Assembly: GCA_964406465.1 (NCBI GenBank)
Contig: CAYORT010000001.1
Location: forward strand, 286,535 to 350,534
DNA length: 64,000 bases
Direction of reading: 5' to 3'
Source of the DNA: JAHEZL01 sp964406465
Lineage (GTDB): Bacteria > Bacteroidota > Bacteroidia > Flavobacteriales_C > GCA-002722245
The stretch's first letter is position 1; the number at the start of each line of letters is the position of its first letter. The position numbers and the translations under genes are program-made. The notes under the pieces are model-generated. The model searched no databases, was not told the origin of the DNA, and worked only from the letters and a program-made list of their open reading frames with translations. Below are positions 8,440-17,141 of the stretch, piece by piece.

Positions 8440-9909
8440 ATGTTAAATATTACCAATATTCCTCTTTCCAAAACTAATCTTGTTCCTCCAATCATTACAG
8501 ATTTGTTGAAGCAAGAGGAATTGAATTTCAATAAAAAAACCGATAGAAAATTATTGGTTTCGAAGTTAAGGGAACAATACGCTTCTTATGATGCAAATGA
8601 AAAGGTAAAGTTGAATATTGATGCGCTTTTAGATGAAAATACCTTTACGGTAACCACCGGCCACCAGCTGTGTTTGTTGGGTGGGCCAGCGTATTTCATT
8701 TATAAAATTGTTTCAACCATTAAGGCATGCGAATTATATGCGCTGCAGCATCCTTCAAAGAAATTTGTTCCTGTTTTTTGGTTGGCTTCAGAAGACCACG
8801 ATTTTGCGGAAGTAGATCATTTGTATCTGTTCAACAAAAAAATACAATGGCAAAAGGAGGCTAGCGGGGCTGTGGGAAGATTGAATGTAGAAGGCCTACA
8901 GTCTATTGTTGAAGAAGTGAAATCACTAACAGGGGATAGCGACCTTATCACGATTTTTGAGCAAGCCTTACACTCAAGTGATTTAGCTGCTTTCACAAAG
9001 TATTGGGTGAATGCGCTTTTTGCAAAATATGGTTTGCTAATCATCGATGCCGATGATGCCGATTTTAAACGTAGTTTCGCGCCAATTATAAGTAGAGAAT
9101 TCAAGGATAATATTGGAAAGAGAGAGGTTGAAAAAACCAATGCAATTTTAAGCGAAAAGTATAAATTGCAGGTTAACCCTCGCGAAATAAATTTCTTTCG
9201 CTTAGAAGATGATAAAAGAGAAAGATTTGTAGAGCCCTTAGGAAATTGGGAAGATTTGTTGGATACGAATCCCGAGAAATTTTCACCCAATGTAATTTAC
9301 CGCCCTTTGTACCAAGAATTTATTTTGCCTAATGTTGCTTATGTAGGCGGACCCAATGAATTGGCTTACTGGTTTCAAATTAAAGGTGTTTTTGCTGCGC
9401 ATCAAATTAGCTATCCGCAGCTTATTTTGCGTGATTCATTTTTGGTGCTCAATGCCAATCAGCAAAAAGTGATGAATATCTTAAATTTTTCTTTCGTTGA
9501 TCTTTTAGAGAGTGCTGAAGCCTTAAAATCCCGCTTTTTAAAATCAAAGATGGAAATATCTGATGCTAATTACAGCAATGCTTTGCTTAAAGTCTTTGAA
9601 GATTTAAAGTTGGAGGTTTCTAAAATAGATACAACCCTAGTGGGCGCGGTGGAAGCTGAAAAAGCAAAAAATTTAAAATCGTTAGAGAACCTTTTTGGTC
9701 GTATAAAAAAAGCCGAGAAAACCCGCCATGAGGTGGATTTGAATAAAATCGACAAGCTTAAAAATCAGCTTTTCCCTGAAGGCATTTTTCAAGAAAGAAG
9801 GGTTAATTTTATGGAGTTTTATTCTCGCTATGGTGCTGCTTACCTAGATGCCCTTATCCAAAATGCTAATCCGTTGAATTCGTGTTTAAAAGTTTTACAA
9901 GAAGGGTGA
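8440..9909 (+). CDS. bshC: Bacillithiol biosynthesis cysteine-adding enzyme BshC
   Basis: Catalyses the last step of bacillithiol synthesis, joining cysteine to glucosaminyl-malate. The 489 residues are slightly shorter than Firmicutes BshC (about 540). Recognisable family segments are TTGHQLCLLGGPAYFIYK near residue 70, WLASEDHDFAEVDH near 115, the PNVAYVGGPNELAYW region near 300, and the C-terminal coiled-coil segment (about residues 385-450). bshA and bshB are not in the window, so the pathway would be split. It follows the glycine-rich protein after 19 nt. The family assignment is firm; activity is inferred. Confidence 0.93.
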   Translation: MLNITNIPLSKTNLVPPIITDLLKQEELNFNKKTDRKLLVSKLREQYASYDANEKVKLNIDALLDENTFTVTTGHQLCLLGGPAYFIYKIVSTIKACELYALQHPSKKFVPVFWLASEDHDFAEVDHLYLFNKKIQWQKEASGAVGRLNVEGLQSIVEEVKSLTGDSDLITIFEQALHSSDLAAFTKYWVNALFAKYGLLIIDADDADFKRSFAPIISREFKDNIGKREVEKTNAILSEKYKLQVNPREINFFRLEDDKRERFVEPLGNWEDLLDTNPEKFSPNVIYRPLYQEFILPNVAYVGGPNELAYWFQIKGVFAAHQISYPQLILRDSFLVLNANQQKVMNILNFSFVDLLESAEALKSRFLKSKMEISDANYSNALLKVFEDLKLEVSKIDTTLVGAVEAEKAKNLKSLENLFGRIKKAEKTRHEVDLNKIDKLKNQLFPEGIFQERRVNFMEFYSRYGAAYLDALIQNANPLNSCLKVLQEG

Positions 9910-9963
9910 GGTATATCGCTTAAATTTTAAGATTTTAGCTGTCGGATTCATTTAAAAATAATT

Positions 9964-10848
9964 ATGAAAAAGTATTTCTCTCTCGCTCTAATAGCGTTAA
10001 TCGTATTTTCTTGTATTGAAGAAAGTGAAACAACTCAAAATCCTTTAGTAAAACCATTAAGCGACACTGTGCCGCTGGTGAGTATGGCCGATAGTTTATC
10101 TTACGCTTTGGGTTCTAGCTTAGGAACTGGATTGCGTGATAATTTTAAAGATGTAAATATAGATGAGCTTTTAAAAGGAGTTAAAGATTGTATCAACGAT
10201 TCTTTCCCTAGAATGGATCAAACGGCAGCGAAAGCAAAAGTTGTTGCATTTAGAAATAGACCAGATTCAGTAGCAGATAAAAATGATTTAGCTTACGCTT
10301 TCGGAGTTGATTTTGCTAGTGCTTATTCAACCTTTGGCGATATGACCAAATTAAATTTAGAGGTGTATAAAAGAGCAGTTAAGCATGGTTTGTTTGAAGA
10401 TCAATTGCAAATTGACCCAAGACACGCTAGTGATTTCATGACTAAGTTCAGAAGAGAAATGATGCAGCAAAGCATGAAGGTGGAGGAAGACAAGATGAAG
10501 AGTGTTCCTTATATCACTACTCCAAGTGGTTTGAAATATAAAGTTTACCGTCAGGGAAGTGGTCCAAAACCTACATCACCATCCGATCAAGTAACGGTTC
10601 ATTATAGAGGAACTTTATTAAATGGAACCATTTTCGATAGTTCATATGAAAGACAGCAACCTGCGTCATTTAATCTTGATCAGGTGATTAAAGGTTGGAC
10701 TGAAGGTTTAATGTTAATGAATGTAGGTTCTAAATTTGAGTTTTATATTCCATCTAATTTAGCTTATGGTCCGCAAGGAAACAGAGGTATTCCTGGTAAT
10801 TCAGATTTGATTTTTATTGTAGAGCTATTGAATGTAAATGGAAAGTAG
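9964..10848 (+). CDS. FKBP-type peptidyl-prolyl isomerase lipoprotein (Mip-like)
   Basis: A 294-residue isomerase that should assist folding of exported proteins. The N-terminus is a signal with a lipobox-like FSC (Cys17). Residues about 40-165 form an FKBP_N-type dimerisation region with two related helical segments (SYALGSSLG and AYAFGVDFA). The C-terminal FKBP domain (about 185-293) shows VTVHYRGTLLNGTIFDSS, VIKGWTEGL and LAYGPQG, all core active-site elements. Anchoring suggests the periplasmic face of the outer membrane. Many Bacteroidota have related lipoproteins (such as GldI), but this one has no gliding genes beside it, so I do not give it that name. Confidence 0.92.
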   Translation: MKKYFSLALIALIVFSCIEESETTQNPLVKPLSDTVPLVSMADSLSYALGSSLGTGLRDNFKDVNIDELLKGVKDCINDSFPRMDQTAAKAKVVAFRNRPDSVADKNDLAYAFGVDFASAYSTFGDMTKLNLEVYKRAVKHGLFEDQLQIDPRHASDFMTKFRREMMQQSMKVEEDKMKSVPYITTPSGLKYKVYRQGSGPKPTSPSDQVTVHYRGTLLNGTIFDSSYERQQPASFNLDQVIKGWTEGLMLMNVGSKFEFYIPSNLAYGPQGNRGIPGNSDLIFIVELLNVNGK

Positions 10849-10849
10849 G

Positions 10850-11323
10850 ATGGAAGCCAAGTTGGATATAGCCAAAGATTTTGAATACATCAAAACGCAA
10901 GTTTTTTATTTGGAGAATTTTTCAAAAAAGGTAGAGATAGAGTGTTCAAATTATTTTGGTACCAAAAATTATTGGAGTGGTATTCCTTTAGATGCGCCAA
11001 TCTATCCTCATATTGATAAATGGGTAAGCAACTATCAAAAATTGCACAAACATATTTGGCAGCAAAGTTACGAACCAGAAGTAATGGAATTGGTGGCTAC
11101 TTTGCATGAGATTAAATTTAGCCGACCTACTTTAACTTCAGAGGATTTGTTGTCGTTTCCAATGTGGAAAAAAGCTTTGTATTATTTGTTGCCACCTTTC
11201 CGTTGGAATTACAACAAGAAGAAAGTAAAAGAAATAAAAAATAAGTTGAGTGAATTTAAGCAAACTATAGAAAATGCTAAGAAGTTCGTAATTCGACTTG
11301 AAGGCCACTATTTTTATTCTTAA
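10850..11323 (+). CDS. Conserved-looking cytoplasmic protein, unknown
   Basis: 157 residues from the ATG at 10850; an upstream in-frame ATG at 10838 would overlap the FKBP gene by 11 nt. The later start is favoured because an AGGA-like GGAAAGTAGG lies directly before it. The protein is helix-rich, with many aromatic residues (WSGIPLD, MWKKALYYLLPPFRWNY) and a basic coiled-coil-like segment near residues 120-150. No signal peptide, clear membrane helix or known motif is seen. It sits tightly between the FKBP isomerase and a phosphoesterase on the same strand. No function is proposed. Confidence 0.65.
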   Translation: MEAKLDIAKDFEYIKTQVFYLENFSKKVEIECSNYFGTKNYWSGIPLDAPIYPHIDKWVSNYQKLHKHIWQQSYEPEVMELVATLHEIKFSRPTLTSEDLLSFPMWKKALYYLLPPFRWNYNKKKVKEIKNKLSEFKQTIENAKKFVIRLEGHYFYS

Positions 11324-11346
11324 CTTACTTTCTTCAAACCGAAAGA

Positions 11347-11970
11347 ATGAGAGTTGCTTTTATTTCTGATACACACAATCGCCACCAACAAGTTGTTTTA
11401 CCCAGTGCAGATATTTTGATTCATGCTGGTGATGTGTCGGGAAGAGGAACTCAAAAAGAAATTGAAGATTTCCTAGTTTGGTTTTCTTCACAGCCGCATA
11501 AGTACAAGATTTTTATAGCAGGAAATCACGATTTTTTTATTCAACAAAATCCAGAAAAATTTCAAAGTATTTTGCCTAAAAATGTAATTTATCTGCAAGA
11601 TGAATTGGTGGAAATTGAGGGCAAAAAGATTTATGGTAGTCCATGGACACCTCGATTTATGAATTGGGCTTTCATGAGAGAGAAAGGTCGCGATATAAGC
11701 TTGGTATGGAAGAAGATTCCCAGCAATATTGATGTTTTGATTACTCATGGTCCGGCTTTCGGTTTTCATGATGAAGTGTACACCGGAATTCAAGTAGGAT
11801 GCGAAGATTTGGCACTTGAGCTCGAAAGGATAAAACCAAAATACTTTTTGTTTGGGCATATACATGAGTGTTATGGCGTAACAGAGAGAGGCGGAATTAC
11901 CTTTATGAATGGCGCTGTTTTAAATGAAAGATATGTGTTACAAAACGCACCATTAGTTTTCAATCTGTAA
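11347..11970 (+). CDS. Calcineurin-like metallophosphoesterase
   Basis: A 207-residue soluble phosphoesterase. The dinuclear-metal motifs appear in order: SDTHN (residues 6-10), HAGDVSGRG, GNHDFF, THGPAFG and GHIHE. Such enzymes hydrolyse phosphomonoesters or phosphodiesters; the short length and the HIHE ending resemble the group often labelled metallophosphatase-domain (MPPED-like) proteins. The substrate cannot be assigned. The next gene, a glycosyltransferase, starts 2 nt after the stop, so this gene probably opens or belongs to the sugar cluster transcript. Confidence 0.9.
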   Translation: MRVAFISDTHNRHQQVVLPSADILIHAGDVSGRGTQKEIEDFLVWFSSQPHKYKIFIAGNHDFFIQQNPEKFQSILPKNVIYLQDELVEIEGKKIYGSPWTPRFMNWAFMREKGRDISLVWKKIPSNIDVLITHGPAFGFHDEVYTGIQVGCEDLALELERIKPKYFLFGHIHECYGVTERGGITFMNGAVLNERYVLQNAPLVFNL

Positions 11971-11972
11971 GT

Positions 11973-12911
11973 ATGAAAAATTTAGCACCTATAGTTTTAT
12001 TTGCTTACAACCGTCCGCAGCACACCTTGCAAACTTTGCAATCATTGGCAAAAAATATTTATGCCGATGCGTCAACCTTAATTGTTTTTTGTGATGGCGC
12101 TAAGAAAGATGCGAACCAAGAAGATTTAGATAAGATAGCGGAGGTGCGCAAAATAGTAAAATCGCAATCTTGGTGTAAAGATTTAAAAGTTATTGAGGGG
12201 CTAGAGAATAAAGGTTTAGCAAATTCAATCATTGAAGGGGTAAGCCAGGTGGTAAATCAATATGGGAAAATAATTGTATTGGAAGATGATTTGCTGACCT
12301 CTAAGTATTTTTTAAAATTCATGAATGAAGCATTAAATACTTATGAATTAGAGGAGAAAGTGTTAAGTGTGGGGGCTTGTAATTTTTTTGCACGAGACGA
12401 AAAAACACCCGAGACTTTTTTTGTTCCAATACCCGACTGTTGGGGCTGGGCAACATGGAATGATAGATGGAAATTGTTTGAGAAGGATGGAAGTAAATTA
12501 CTTGCTCAGCTCAAAGAGCGATCTCTTCTCGACGATTTCAATTTGCATGGCGCATACAATTATCAGCAAATGCTTGAAGACCAAATTGCTGGCAAAAATA
12601 ATTCATGGGCTATAAGATGGCAGGCGGTTGCTTATTTAACAGGCAAACTCTCCTTGTATCCAAAGTACGCCAAAACATTTAATTCGGGCTTTGATAGCAG
12701 TGCCACACATACTAGTTCTTTTAGGCAAATATTCGATACCAGAGAGATGTTGCCTTACGATACAAAAGTGGATAAAATGGAAGTCAATGTTTTGCCTTCT
12801 GTGATGCATCAAATGATAAAAGGAAATGCACTAGCTAGCGGCAAAATTAGCCAAGAGTCTGCGTCGAGTAGAATTTTAACTTTTCTCAAAAGAAAACTAA
12901 AAATAACATAG
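11973..12911 (+). CDS. Glycosyltransferase (GT-A, GT2-like)
   Basis: A 312-residue nucleotide-sugar transferase. It begins with the GT-A pattern IVLFAYNRPQHTLQTL, has a metal/nucleotide-binding acidic cluster VLEDDLL (about residue 107), and a WGWATWNDRW segment that is common in bacterial sugar transferases of surface polysaccharide loci. No signal peptide or membrane segment is seen, so it is predicted to be cytoplasmic or peripheral. It is first of the five-gene sugar cluster up to 16214. Donor and acceptor are unknown. Confidence 0.85.
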   Translation: MKNLAPIVLFAYNRPQHTLQTLQSLAKNIYADASTLIVFCDGAKKDANQEDLDKIAEVRKIVKSQSWCKDLKVIEGLENKGLANSIIEGVSQVVNQYGKIIVLEDDLLTSKYFLKFMNEALNTYELEEKVLSVGACNFFARDEKTPETFFVPIPDCWGWATWNDRWKLFEKDGSKLLAQLKERSLLDDFNLHGAYNYQQMLEDQIAGKNNSWAIRWQAVAYLTGKLSLYPKYAKTFNSGFDSSATHTSSFRQIFDTREMLPYDTKVDKMEVNVLPSVMHQMIKGNALASGKISQESASSRILTFLKRKLKIT

Positions 12912-12923
12912 TATCTTTAGCGA

Positions 12924-13895
12924 ATGCACTTGGATTTTTGCACCATATTTAATCATCATTACTTAAGCAGGGCTTACGCGATGTACGCTTCTTTGAAGAA
13001 GCATTGCGATAGCTTTCATATTTATGCTTACGTTTTGGATGATGAATGTTTGCAATATTTCTCTTCAGGTGAATTTCCAAGTTTAACTGCTTTACCAATT
13101 TCTGATATCGAGGATGAAGAATTGCTTAGAGTGAAGTCAGATAGAACTTTAGGCGAGTATTGTTGGACTTGCACTCCTTCTTTGATTTTGGGTACCATCA
13201 AAAAGTATAATTTGTCGCATTGTACCTATATCGATGCCGACTTGTATTTCTATCAGAATCCTAAAGTATTGGTAGAGGAGATGGGCAATAAATCGGTATT
13301 AATTACTCCCCATAATTTTTCTAAAGAATACCATGAGGCCATTAAGTTTGGTAAGTATTGCATACAGTTCATGACATTTAAAAACGATGAATATGCCATG
13401 AAAGCTTTGCTTTGGTGGCGCAATGCTTGTATTGATTGGTGCTACAATCGATTAGAAGATGGTAAGTTTGGTGATCAATTGTATTTAGATGATTGGCTTA
13501 CTCGTTTTGAAAATATTCATGAATCACAGCATGAAGGAATTTTGGCTCCTTGGAACAATTTAAGTTTCGAAGTGGTGAGAGAAGGCAATCAATTTGTGGT
13601 TGTAAACAATGAAACTAAAAAGCGTTCACCGCTAATTTTTTATCATTATCACGGGTTTAAATTTATCGAGGAAAGATATCATATTTTTAAATCCTATCTG
13701 TTTAGAAGAATGAAAATTGATTATGGAAGTTTTCAGGTTTCTAAATCAGCCAATACTTTGCTGTATGGCCCTTATAGTGAGCATTTAAAAAACAAGGCGT
13801 CAATCGTGCGTGTCAATATGGAAGATGATATAGATGTGGAAGGAGTTGTAGTGTACGAGAGAAATTTTGAAAATATCTTTAAAAGTAATTCGTGA
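12924..13895 (+). CDS. Glycosyltransferase (GT8-like GT-A fold)
   Basis: A 323-residue protein. The N-terminus (FCTIFNHHYLSRAYAMY) and the DxD-type motif YIDADLYFY near residue 108 indicate a GT-A sugar transferase related to GT8-like enzymes. A C-terminal FYHYHGFKF segment may contribute metal-binding histidines. The gap to the previous glycosyltransferase is 12 nt, and the 3' end overlaps the methyltransferase start by 4 nt (GTGA). It is probably cytoplasmic. The exact linkage it forms is not predictable from the sequence. Confidence 0.82.
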   Translation: MHLDFCTIFNHHYLSRAYAMYASLKKHCDSFHIYAYVLDDECLQYFSSGEFPSLTALPISDIEDEELLRVKSDRTLGEYCWTCTPSLILGTIKKYNLSHCTYIDADLYFYQNPKVLVEEMGNKSVLITPHNFSKEYHEAIKFGKYCIQFMTFKNDEYAMKALLWWRNACIDWCYNRLEDGKFGDQLYLDDWLTRFENIHESQHEGILAPWNNLSFEVVREGNQFVVVNNETKKRSPLIFYHYHGFKFIEERYHIFKSYLFRRMKIDYGSFQVSKSANTLLYGPYSEHLKNKASIVRVNMEDDIDVEGVVVYERNFENIFKSNS

Positions 13896-14722
13896 GAAAG
13901 TTGTTGAATTTAGGTTGTGGAACACGTTTTCACAAGGATTGGATCAATGTTGATATTCAGTCGAATAACGAGCATGTAATTGCACATGATTTAAAAAAGG
14001 GAATTCCTTTTGGTGACAATGAATTTGACATGGTTTACCATTCACATGTACTTGAGCATATTCCCAAAAATGAGGCTCAGAATTTTTTAAAAGAATGTGT
14101 TCGTGTTTTAAAACCTGGGGGCATTTTAAGAATAGTGATCCCCGATTTGGAGCAAATCACAAGAAAGTACATCGCTTTATTGGAGAAAGGAGTTAAATCA
14201 CCTGAAGACCAAGAAAATTGGGAAAATTACCAATGGATTTTGATTGAGATGTACGACCAAACCGTGCGCACAAAATCGGGTGGAGAGATGCTCAATTTCT
14301 TGAAGAAGAAAAATATTGTAAATCAAGATTTTATTATTGAGCGTTGTGGCACAGAAGTGAAAAATATCTGGGAAGAATTAGCGAAAAATGATGCGAATAT
14401 AGCTCAGCCATCGTTCGTAAAGAAAGTATTTTGGTTTCTCAAATACGGTCAATATAGAATGGATACCATTCATTCATTTCTTTTTCCAAAGCGTCATCAG
14501 TTGTTCTTAGATGCTCGGTTTAGAAATTCTGGTGAAATTCATCAATGGATGTACGACAGATATTCTATTAAGCATTTAATGACCTCATTGAATTTAAAGG
14601 ATGTAAAAGCATTTGGCGCCGTTGATAGCCATTTAGAATCATGGTCCGATTATCGTTTAGACAATGAGGCAAACGGTTCTACCTATAAGCCCGATTCACT
14701 TTTTATGGAGGGTATTAAGTAA
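13892..14722 (+). CDS. SAM-dependent methyltransferase, class I
   Basis: A 276-residue protein starting at GTG 13892, which overlaps the previous stop (GTGA) and implies coupled translation. SAM-binding motif I is LNLGCGTRFHKDW (residues 5-17), followed by an acidic VDI, HSHVLEHIP (motif II/III region) and VLKPGGILRI. The C-terminal half is longer than the minimal fold. Placement between glycosyltransferases and amino-sugar genes suggests O- or N-methylation of a surface sugar, which is inference. Confidence 0.88.
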   Translation: MRKLLNLGCGTRFHKDWINVDIQSNNEHVIAHDLKKGIPFGDNEFDMVYHSHVLEHIPKNEAQNFLKECVRVLKPGGILRIVIPDLEQITRKYIALLEKGVKSPEDQENWENYQWILIEMYDQTVRTKSGGEMLNFLKKKNIVNQDFIIERCGTEVKNIWEELAKNDANIAQPSFVKKVFWFLKYGQYRMDTIHSFLFPKRHQLFLDARFRNSGEIHQWMYDRYSIKHLMTSLNLKDVKAFGAVDSHLESWSDYRLDNEANGSTYKPDSLFMEGIK

Positions 14723-14754
14723 AATTTGTATATTTCAAGCCTCAAAGAGATAAG

Positions 14755-15132
14755 ATGGCTTATATTTTAAACTTAAATACATTCTCCGATTCAAGGGGTA
14801 AATTAACAGTTATTGAGAAGATATTGCCTTTTGAAATTAAAAGGGTGTTTTATATTCATAGTGTTATCAACCCAATGTCTGAGCGCGGTAAACACCGTCA
14901 TAAGAAAACGCAGATGGCGGTAGTTTGTGTGAAAGGAAGCTGCAGAATTGTGAACAACGACGGTACATCAGAAAGAGAGTATTATTTAAACAATCCCGAA
15001 ACTTGTTTAATATTGGAACCAAAAGATTGGCATTATATGTATGCTTTTAGTTTTGATGCAGTATTGTTGGTGATGGCTTCTGAATATTTTGATGTGGACG
15101 ATTATATCTACGATAAATATTTACCTGAATGA
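14755..15132 (+). CDS. FdtA/QdtA-type dTDP-4-oxo-6-deoxyglucose 3,4-ketoisomerase
   Basis: A 125-residue single-domain cupin of the FdtA/WxcM-like family. It converts dTDP-4-oxo-6-deoxy-D-glucose to the 3-oxo sugar on the route to 3-amino-3,6-dideoxyhexoses. The catalytic histidine pair is in GKHRHKK (His47, His49), and the family ending VDDYIYDKY is present. Whether the product has the galacto (FdtA) or gluco (QdtA) configuration cannot be decided by eye. The stop overlaps the aminotransferase start by 4 nt, the usual fdtA-fdtB arrangement. Confidence 0.9.
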   Translation: MAYILNLNTFSDSRGKLTVIEKILPFEIKRVFYIHSVINPMSERGKHRHKKTQMAVVCVKGSCRIVNNDGTSEREYYLNNPETCLILEPKDWHYMYAFSFDAVLLVMASEYFDVDDYIYDKYLPE

Positions 15133-16214
15133 TCGAATACGAGAATCTCAAGAAGTCGAATCTAAAATTCCATTCGGAATTCGAGAAATCATTTCAAAAG
15201 AATCTTACTGAAGGTAGATTTGTTTTGGCGCAAAACGTGCAAGATTTCGAACGAAATTTTGCCGCCTACTGTGGTGTTAAAAATTGTGTTGGAGTGGCAT
15301 CGGGATTAGATGCACTTTTTTTTGCGGTTAAAGCTCTCGATTTGCCTAAAGGTTCGGAAGTGTTGGTGCCGGCAAATACTTATATAGCTTCCATTTTGGG
15401 TGTTGTTAATGCGGGATTCAAAGCGGTTTTAGTGGAACCTGATATCAAAACTTACAATATTTCTCCTTCAGAAATTGAACGCAAAATCACATCGAAGACA
15501 AAGGCCATTATGGTGGTTCATTTGTACGGTAAATTGTGCGACATGAAGGCGATTATGGCAATAGCGAAGAAGCATAAACTTAAATTGATAGAAGATTGTG
15601 CTCAGGCGCACGGCGCTGCTTACAAAGGAAAGCGTGCTGGAAGTTTTGGAGATGCCGCTGCATTTAGCTTTTATCCTACAAAGAATTTAGGCGCATTGGG
15701 CGATGGTGGTGCTCTCACAAGCAATGATAGTAAGCTTGCCAGTCAGTTTAAATTGCTAAGAAATTACGGGTCGGTTGAGAGATATAAAAATGAAATTTTA
15801 GGATATAATTCGCGCTTAGACGATATTCAGGCTGGTTTTTTAAACGTGAAATTGAAGGCTCTTGATGTGCTTACAGAACACAAAAGAAAACTTGCTCAAA
15901 TATATTTGTCTCAGCTTAAATCAGATTTTATTCTTCCTTCTGTAAACAAAGATTATTATGACGTTTACCACATTTTTAATGTTCGACACGAAAAGCGAGA
16001 TGCCTTAAGAAGTTATTTGTTAAAGAACGAGATCCAAACTGATATACATTATCCTGTTGCGCCACATCATCAGCCAGCTTTAAAATCATTGTATAGGGGT
16101 AGAAAATTTCCCGTTTCTGAAGAAATTCATGCCACAACATTGAGTTTACCAATTGCTTATTTTCATACCGAAAAGGATATTGAAAAGGTGGTGAAGGTGA
16201 TGAATAAATTTTAA
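15129..16214 (+). CDS. DegT/DnrJ/EryC1/StrS aminotransferase (FdtB/QdtB-like)
   Basis: A 361-residue PLP-dependent sugar aminotransferase. The PLP-binding lysine is Lys185 in SFYPTKNLGALGDGG, with the preceding acidic motif EDCAQAHGA (156-164) and the substrate-loop GYNSRLDDIQA. Coupled to the FdtA-like isomerase, it should transaminate the 3-oxo sugar to dTDP-3-amino-3,6-dideoxyhexose. The N-acetyltransferase (FdtC/QdtC) expected for completion is not next to it; the next feature is a tRNA gene. The sugar may stay unacetylated, or the acetyltransferase is elsewhere. Confidence 0.93.
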   Translation: MIEYENLKKSNLKFHSEFEKSFQKNLTEGRFVLAQNVQDFERNFAAYCGVKNCVGVASGLDALFFAVKALDLPKGSEVLVPANTYIASILGVVNAGFKAVLVEPDIKTYNISPSEIERKITSKTKAIMVVHLYGKLCDMKAIMAIAKKHKLKLIEDCAQAHGAAYKGKRAGSFGDAAAFSFYPTKNLGALGDGGALTSNDSKLASQFKLLRNYGSVERYKNEILGYNSRLDDIQAGFLNVKLKALDVLTEHKRKLAQIYLSQLKSDFILPSVNKDYYDVYHIFNVRHEKRDALRSYLLKNEIQTDIHYPVAPHHQPALKSLYRGRKFPVSEEIHATTLSLPIAYFHTEKDIEKVVKVMNKF

Positions 16215-16219
16215 TCTCT

Positions 16220-16250
16220 TTTGATTAATGCTAAAGTGTGCTTACATTTG
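16220..16250 (+). promoter_or_regulatory. Bacteroidota-type promoter for tRNA-Leu
   Basis: TTTG at 16220-16223, a 19-nt spacer, then TACATTTG at 16243-16250. This is an exact match to the TTTG/TAnnTTTG consensus. It lies just after the aminotransferase stop and ends 8 nt before the tRNA, fitting transcription initiation close to the mature 5' end. Confidence 0.8.
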
Positions 16251-16258
16251 CTAAGTGC

Positions 16259-16342
16259 GCCCGGGTGGCGAAATTGGTAGACGTACCATCTTGAGGGGGT
16301 GGCGCTCGCAAGGGCATAAGAGTTCGAGTCTCTTTCCGGGCA
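16259..16342 (+). tRNA. tRNA-Leu (anticodon GAG)
   Basis: The full cloverleaf can be folded by hand. The acceptor stem GCCCGGG pairs with TCCGGGC (one G-U) with discriminator A342. The anticodon stem is CCATC/GGTGG around loop TTGAGGG with anticodon GAG at 16293-16295. A long class II variable arm (CGCTCGCAAGGGC) and the T arm AAGAG/CTCTT around TTCGAGT follow. CCA is not encoded (the sequence continues CAA). It decodes CUC/CUU leucine codons. Confidence 0.96.
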
Positions 16343-16343
16343 C

Positions 16344-16396
16344 AAAAATCAGAGTGAGAGTGAGAAGTGAGAGCAATCACGAACACTCTGATTTTT
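16344..16396. terminator. Bidirectional terminator between tRNA-Leu and rpe
   Basis: AAAAATCAGAGTG (16344-16356) is a perfect 13-bp complement of CACTCTGATTTTT (16384-16396). The stem has A-runs and T-runs at its ends in both directions, so it can serve both the plus-strand tRNA and the convergent rpe gene. Confidence 0.8.
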
Positions 16397-16419
16397 CTCT
16401 AATCTCATAATCACTCTTC

Positions 16420-17067
16420 TTATTTCTTCAACTCGGCAATAGTCGCCAATGGATCTTTCGACGCAAAAACCGCATTGCCAGCTACCATTGCGTTTACGCC
16501 CACTTCAACTAATTTTTTGTAATTGTTTAAACCAACACCACCATCAATTTCAATTAATGCTTTACTTCCTTTATCTGTCATTAATTGTTTAAGCTTTTTC
16601 ACTTTATCGTAGGTGTTCTCTATAAATTTTTGTCCGCCAAATCCTGGGTTTACCGACATAATCAGCACCAAATCCACATCGCAAATGATATCTTCCAACA
16701 AATGCACCGGGGTATGCGGATTTAAGGCAACGCCAGCCTTCATTCCTTCGGCTTTTATGGCTTGAATGGTTCGGTGAAGATGCGTGCAAGCTTCGTAGTG
16801 AACGGTTAAAATATCGGCACCAATTTGTTTGAAAGTGGAAATATATCTTTCTGGCTTAATAATCATTAAATGCACATCAAGTGGCTTCTTAGCATGTTTT
16901 TTTATGGCTTCGATAACCGGCATGCCAAATGAGATATTTGGCACAAATTCACCGTCCATCACATCAATATGAAACCAATCGGCCGAGCTGTTATTCACCA
17001 ACTCGATATCTCTTTGAAGATTTGCAAAATCGGCAGCTAAAATAGATGGAGCAATAATGTGCGACAT
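16420..17067 (-). CDS. rpe: Ribulose-phosphate 3-epimerase
   Basis: Interconverts D-ribulose 5-phosphate and D-xylulose 5-phosphate in the pentose phosphate pathway. The 215 residues are the usual length for this TIM barrel. Motifs are PSILAADFANL at the start, HIDVMDGEFVPNIS with the catalytic Asp and metal-binding His, DVHLMI, MSVNPGFGGQKF, and the phosphate-binding IDGGV and AGNAVF. It is downstream of rpoD on the same strand but separated from it by a strong terminator, so it is likely transcribed from its own promoter. Confidence 0.97.
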   Translation of the reverse strand: MSHIIAPSILAADFANLQRDIELVNNSSADWFHIDVMDGEFVPNISFGMPVIEAIKKHAKKPLDVHLMIIKPERYISTFKQIGADILTVHYEACTHLHRTIQAIKAEGMKAGVALNPHTPVHLLEDIICDVDLVLIMSVNPGFGGQKFIENTYDKVKKLKQLMTDKGSKALIEIDGGVGLNNYKKLVEVGVNAMVAGNAVFASKDPLATIAELKK

Positions 17068-17094
17068 AAGTTAAAATTTATGGGGTAAATTTAG

Positions 17095-17125
17095 GTCTAA
17101 AGTTTAAAGTTCAAAGACTAAAGAG
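17095..17125. repeat. Degenerate AAAGTTTAAAGTTCAAAG-type intergenic repeat
   Basis: Short alternating AAAGTTTAAAGTTCAAAG sequence upstream of rpe. Related sequence appears at 47222-47263 upstream of trmB. These are short low-complexity units common in Bacteroidota intergenic DNA; function is unknown. Confidence 0.4.
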
Positions 17126-17141
17126 AAATGATTTATAAACA

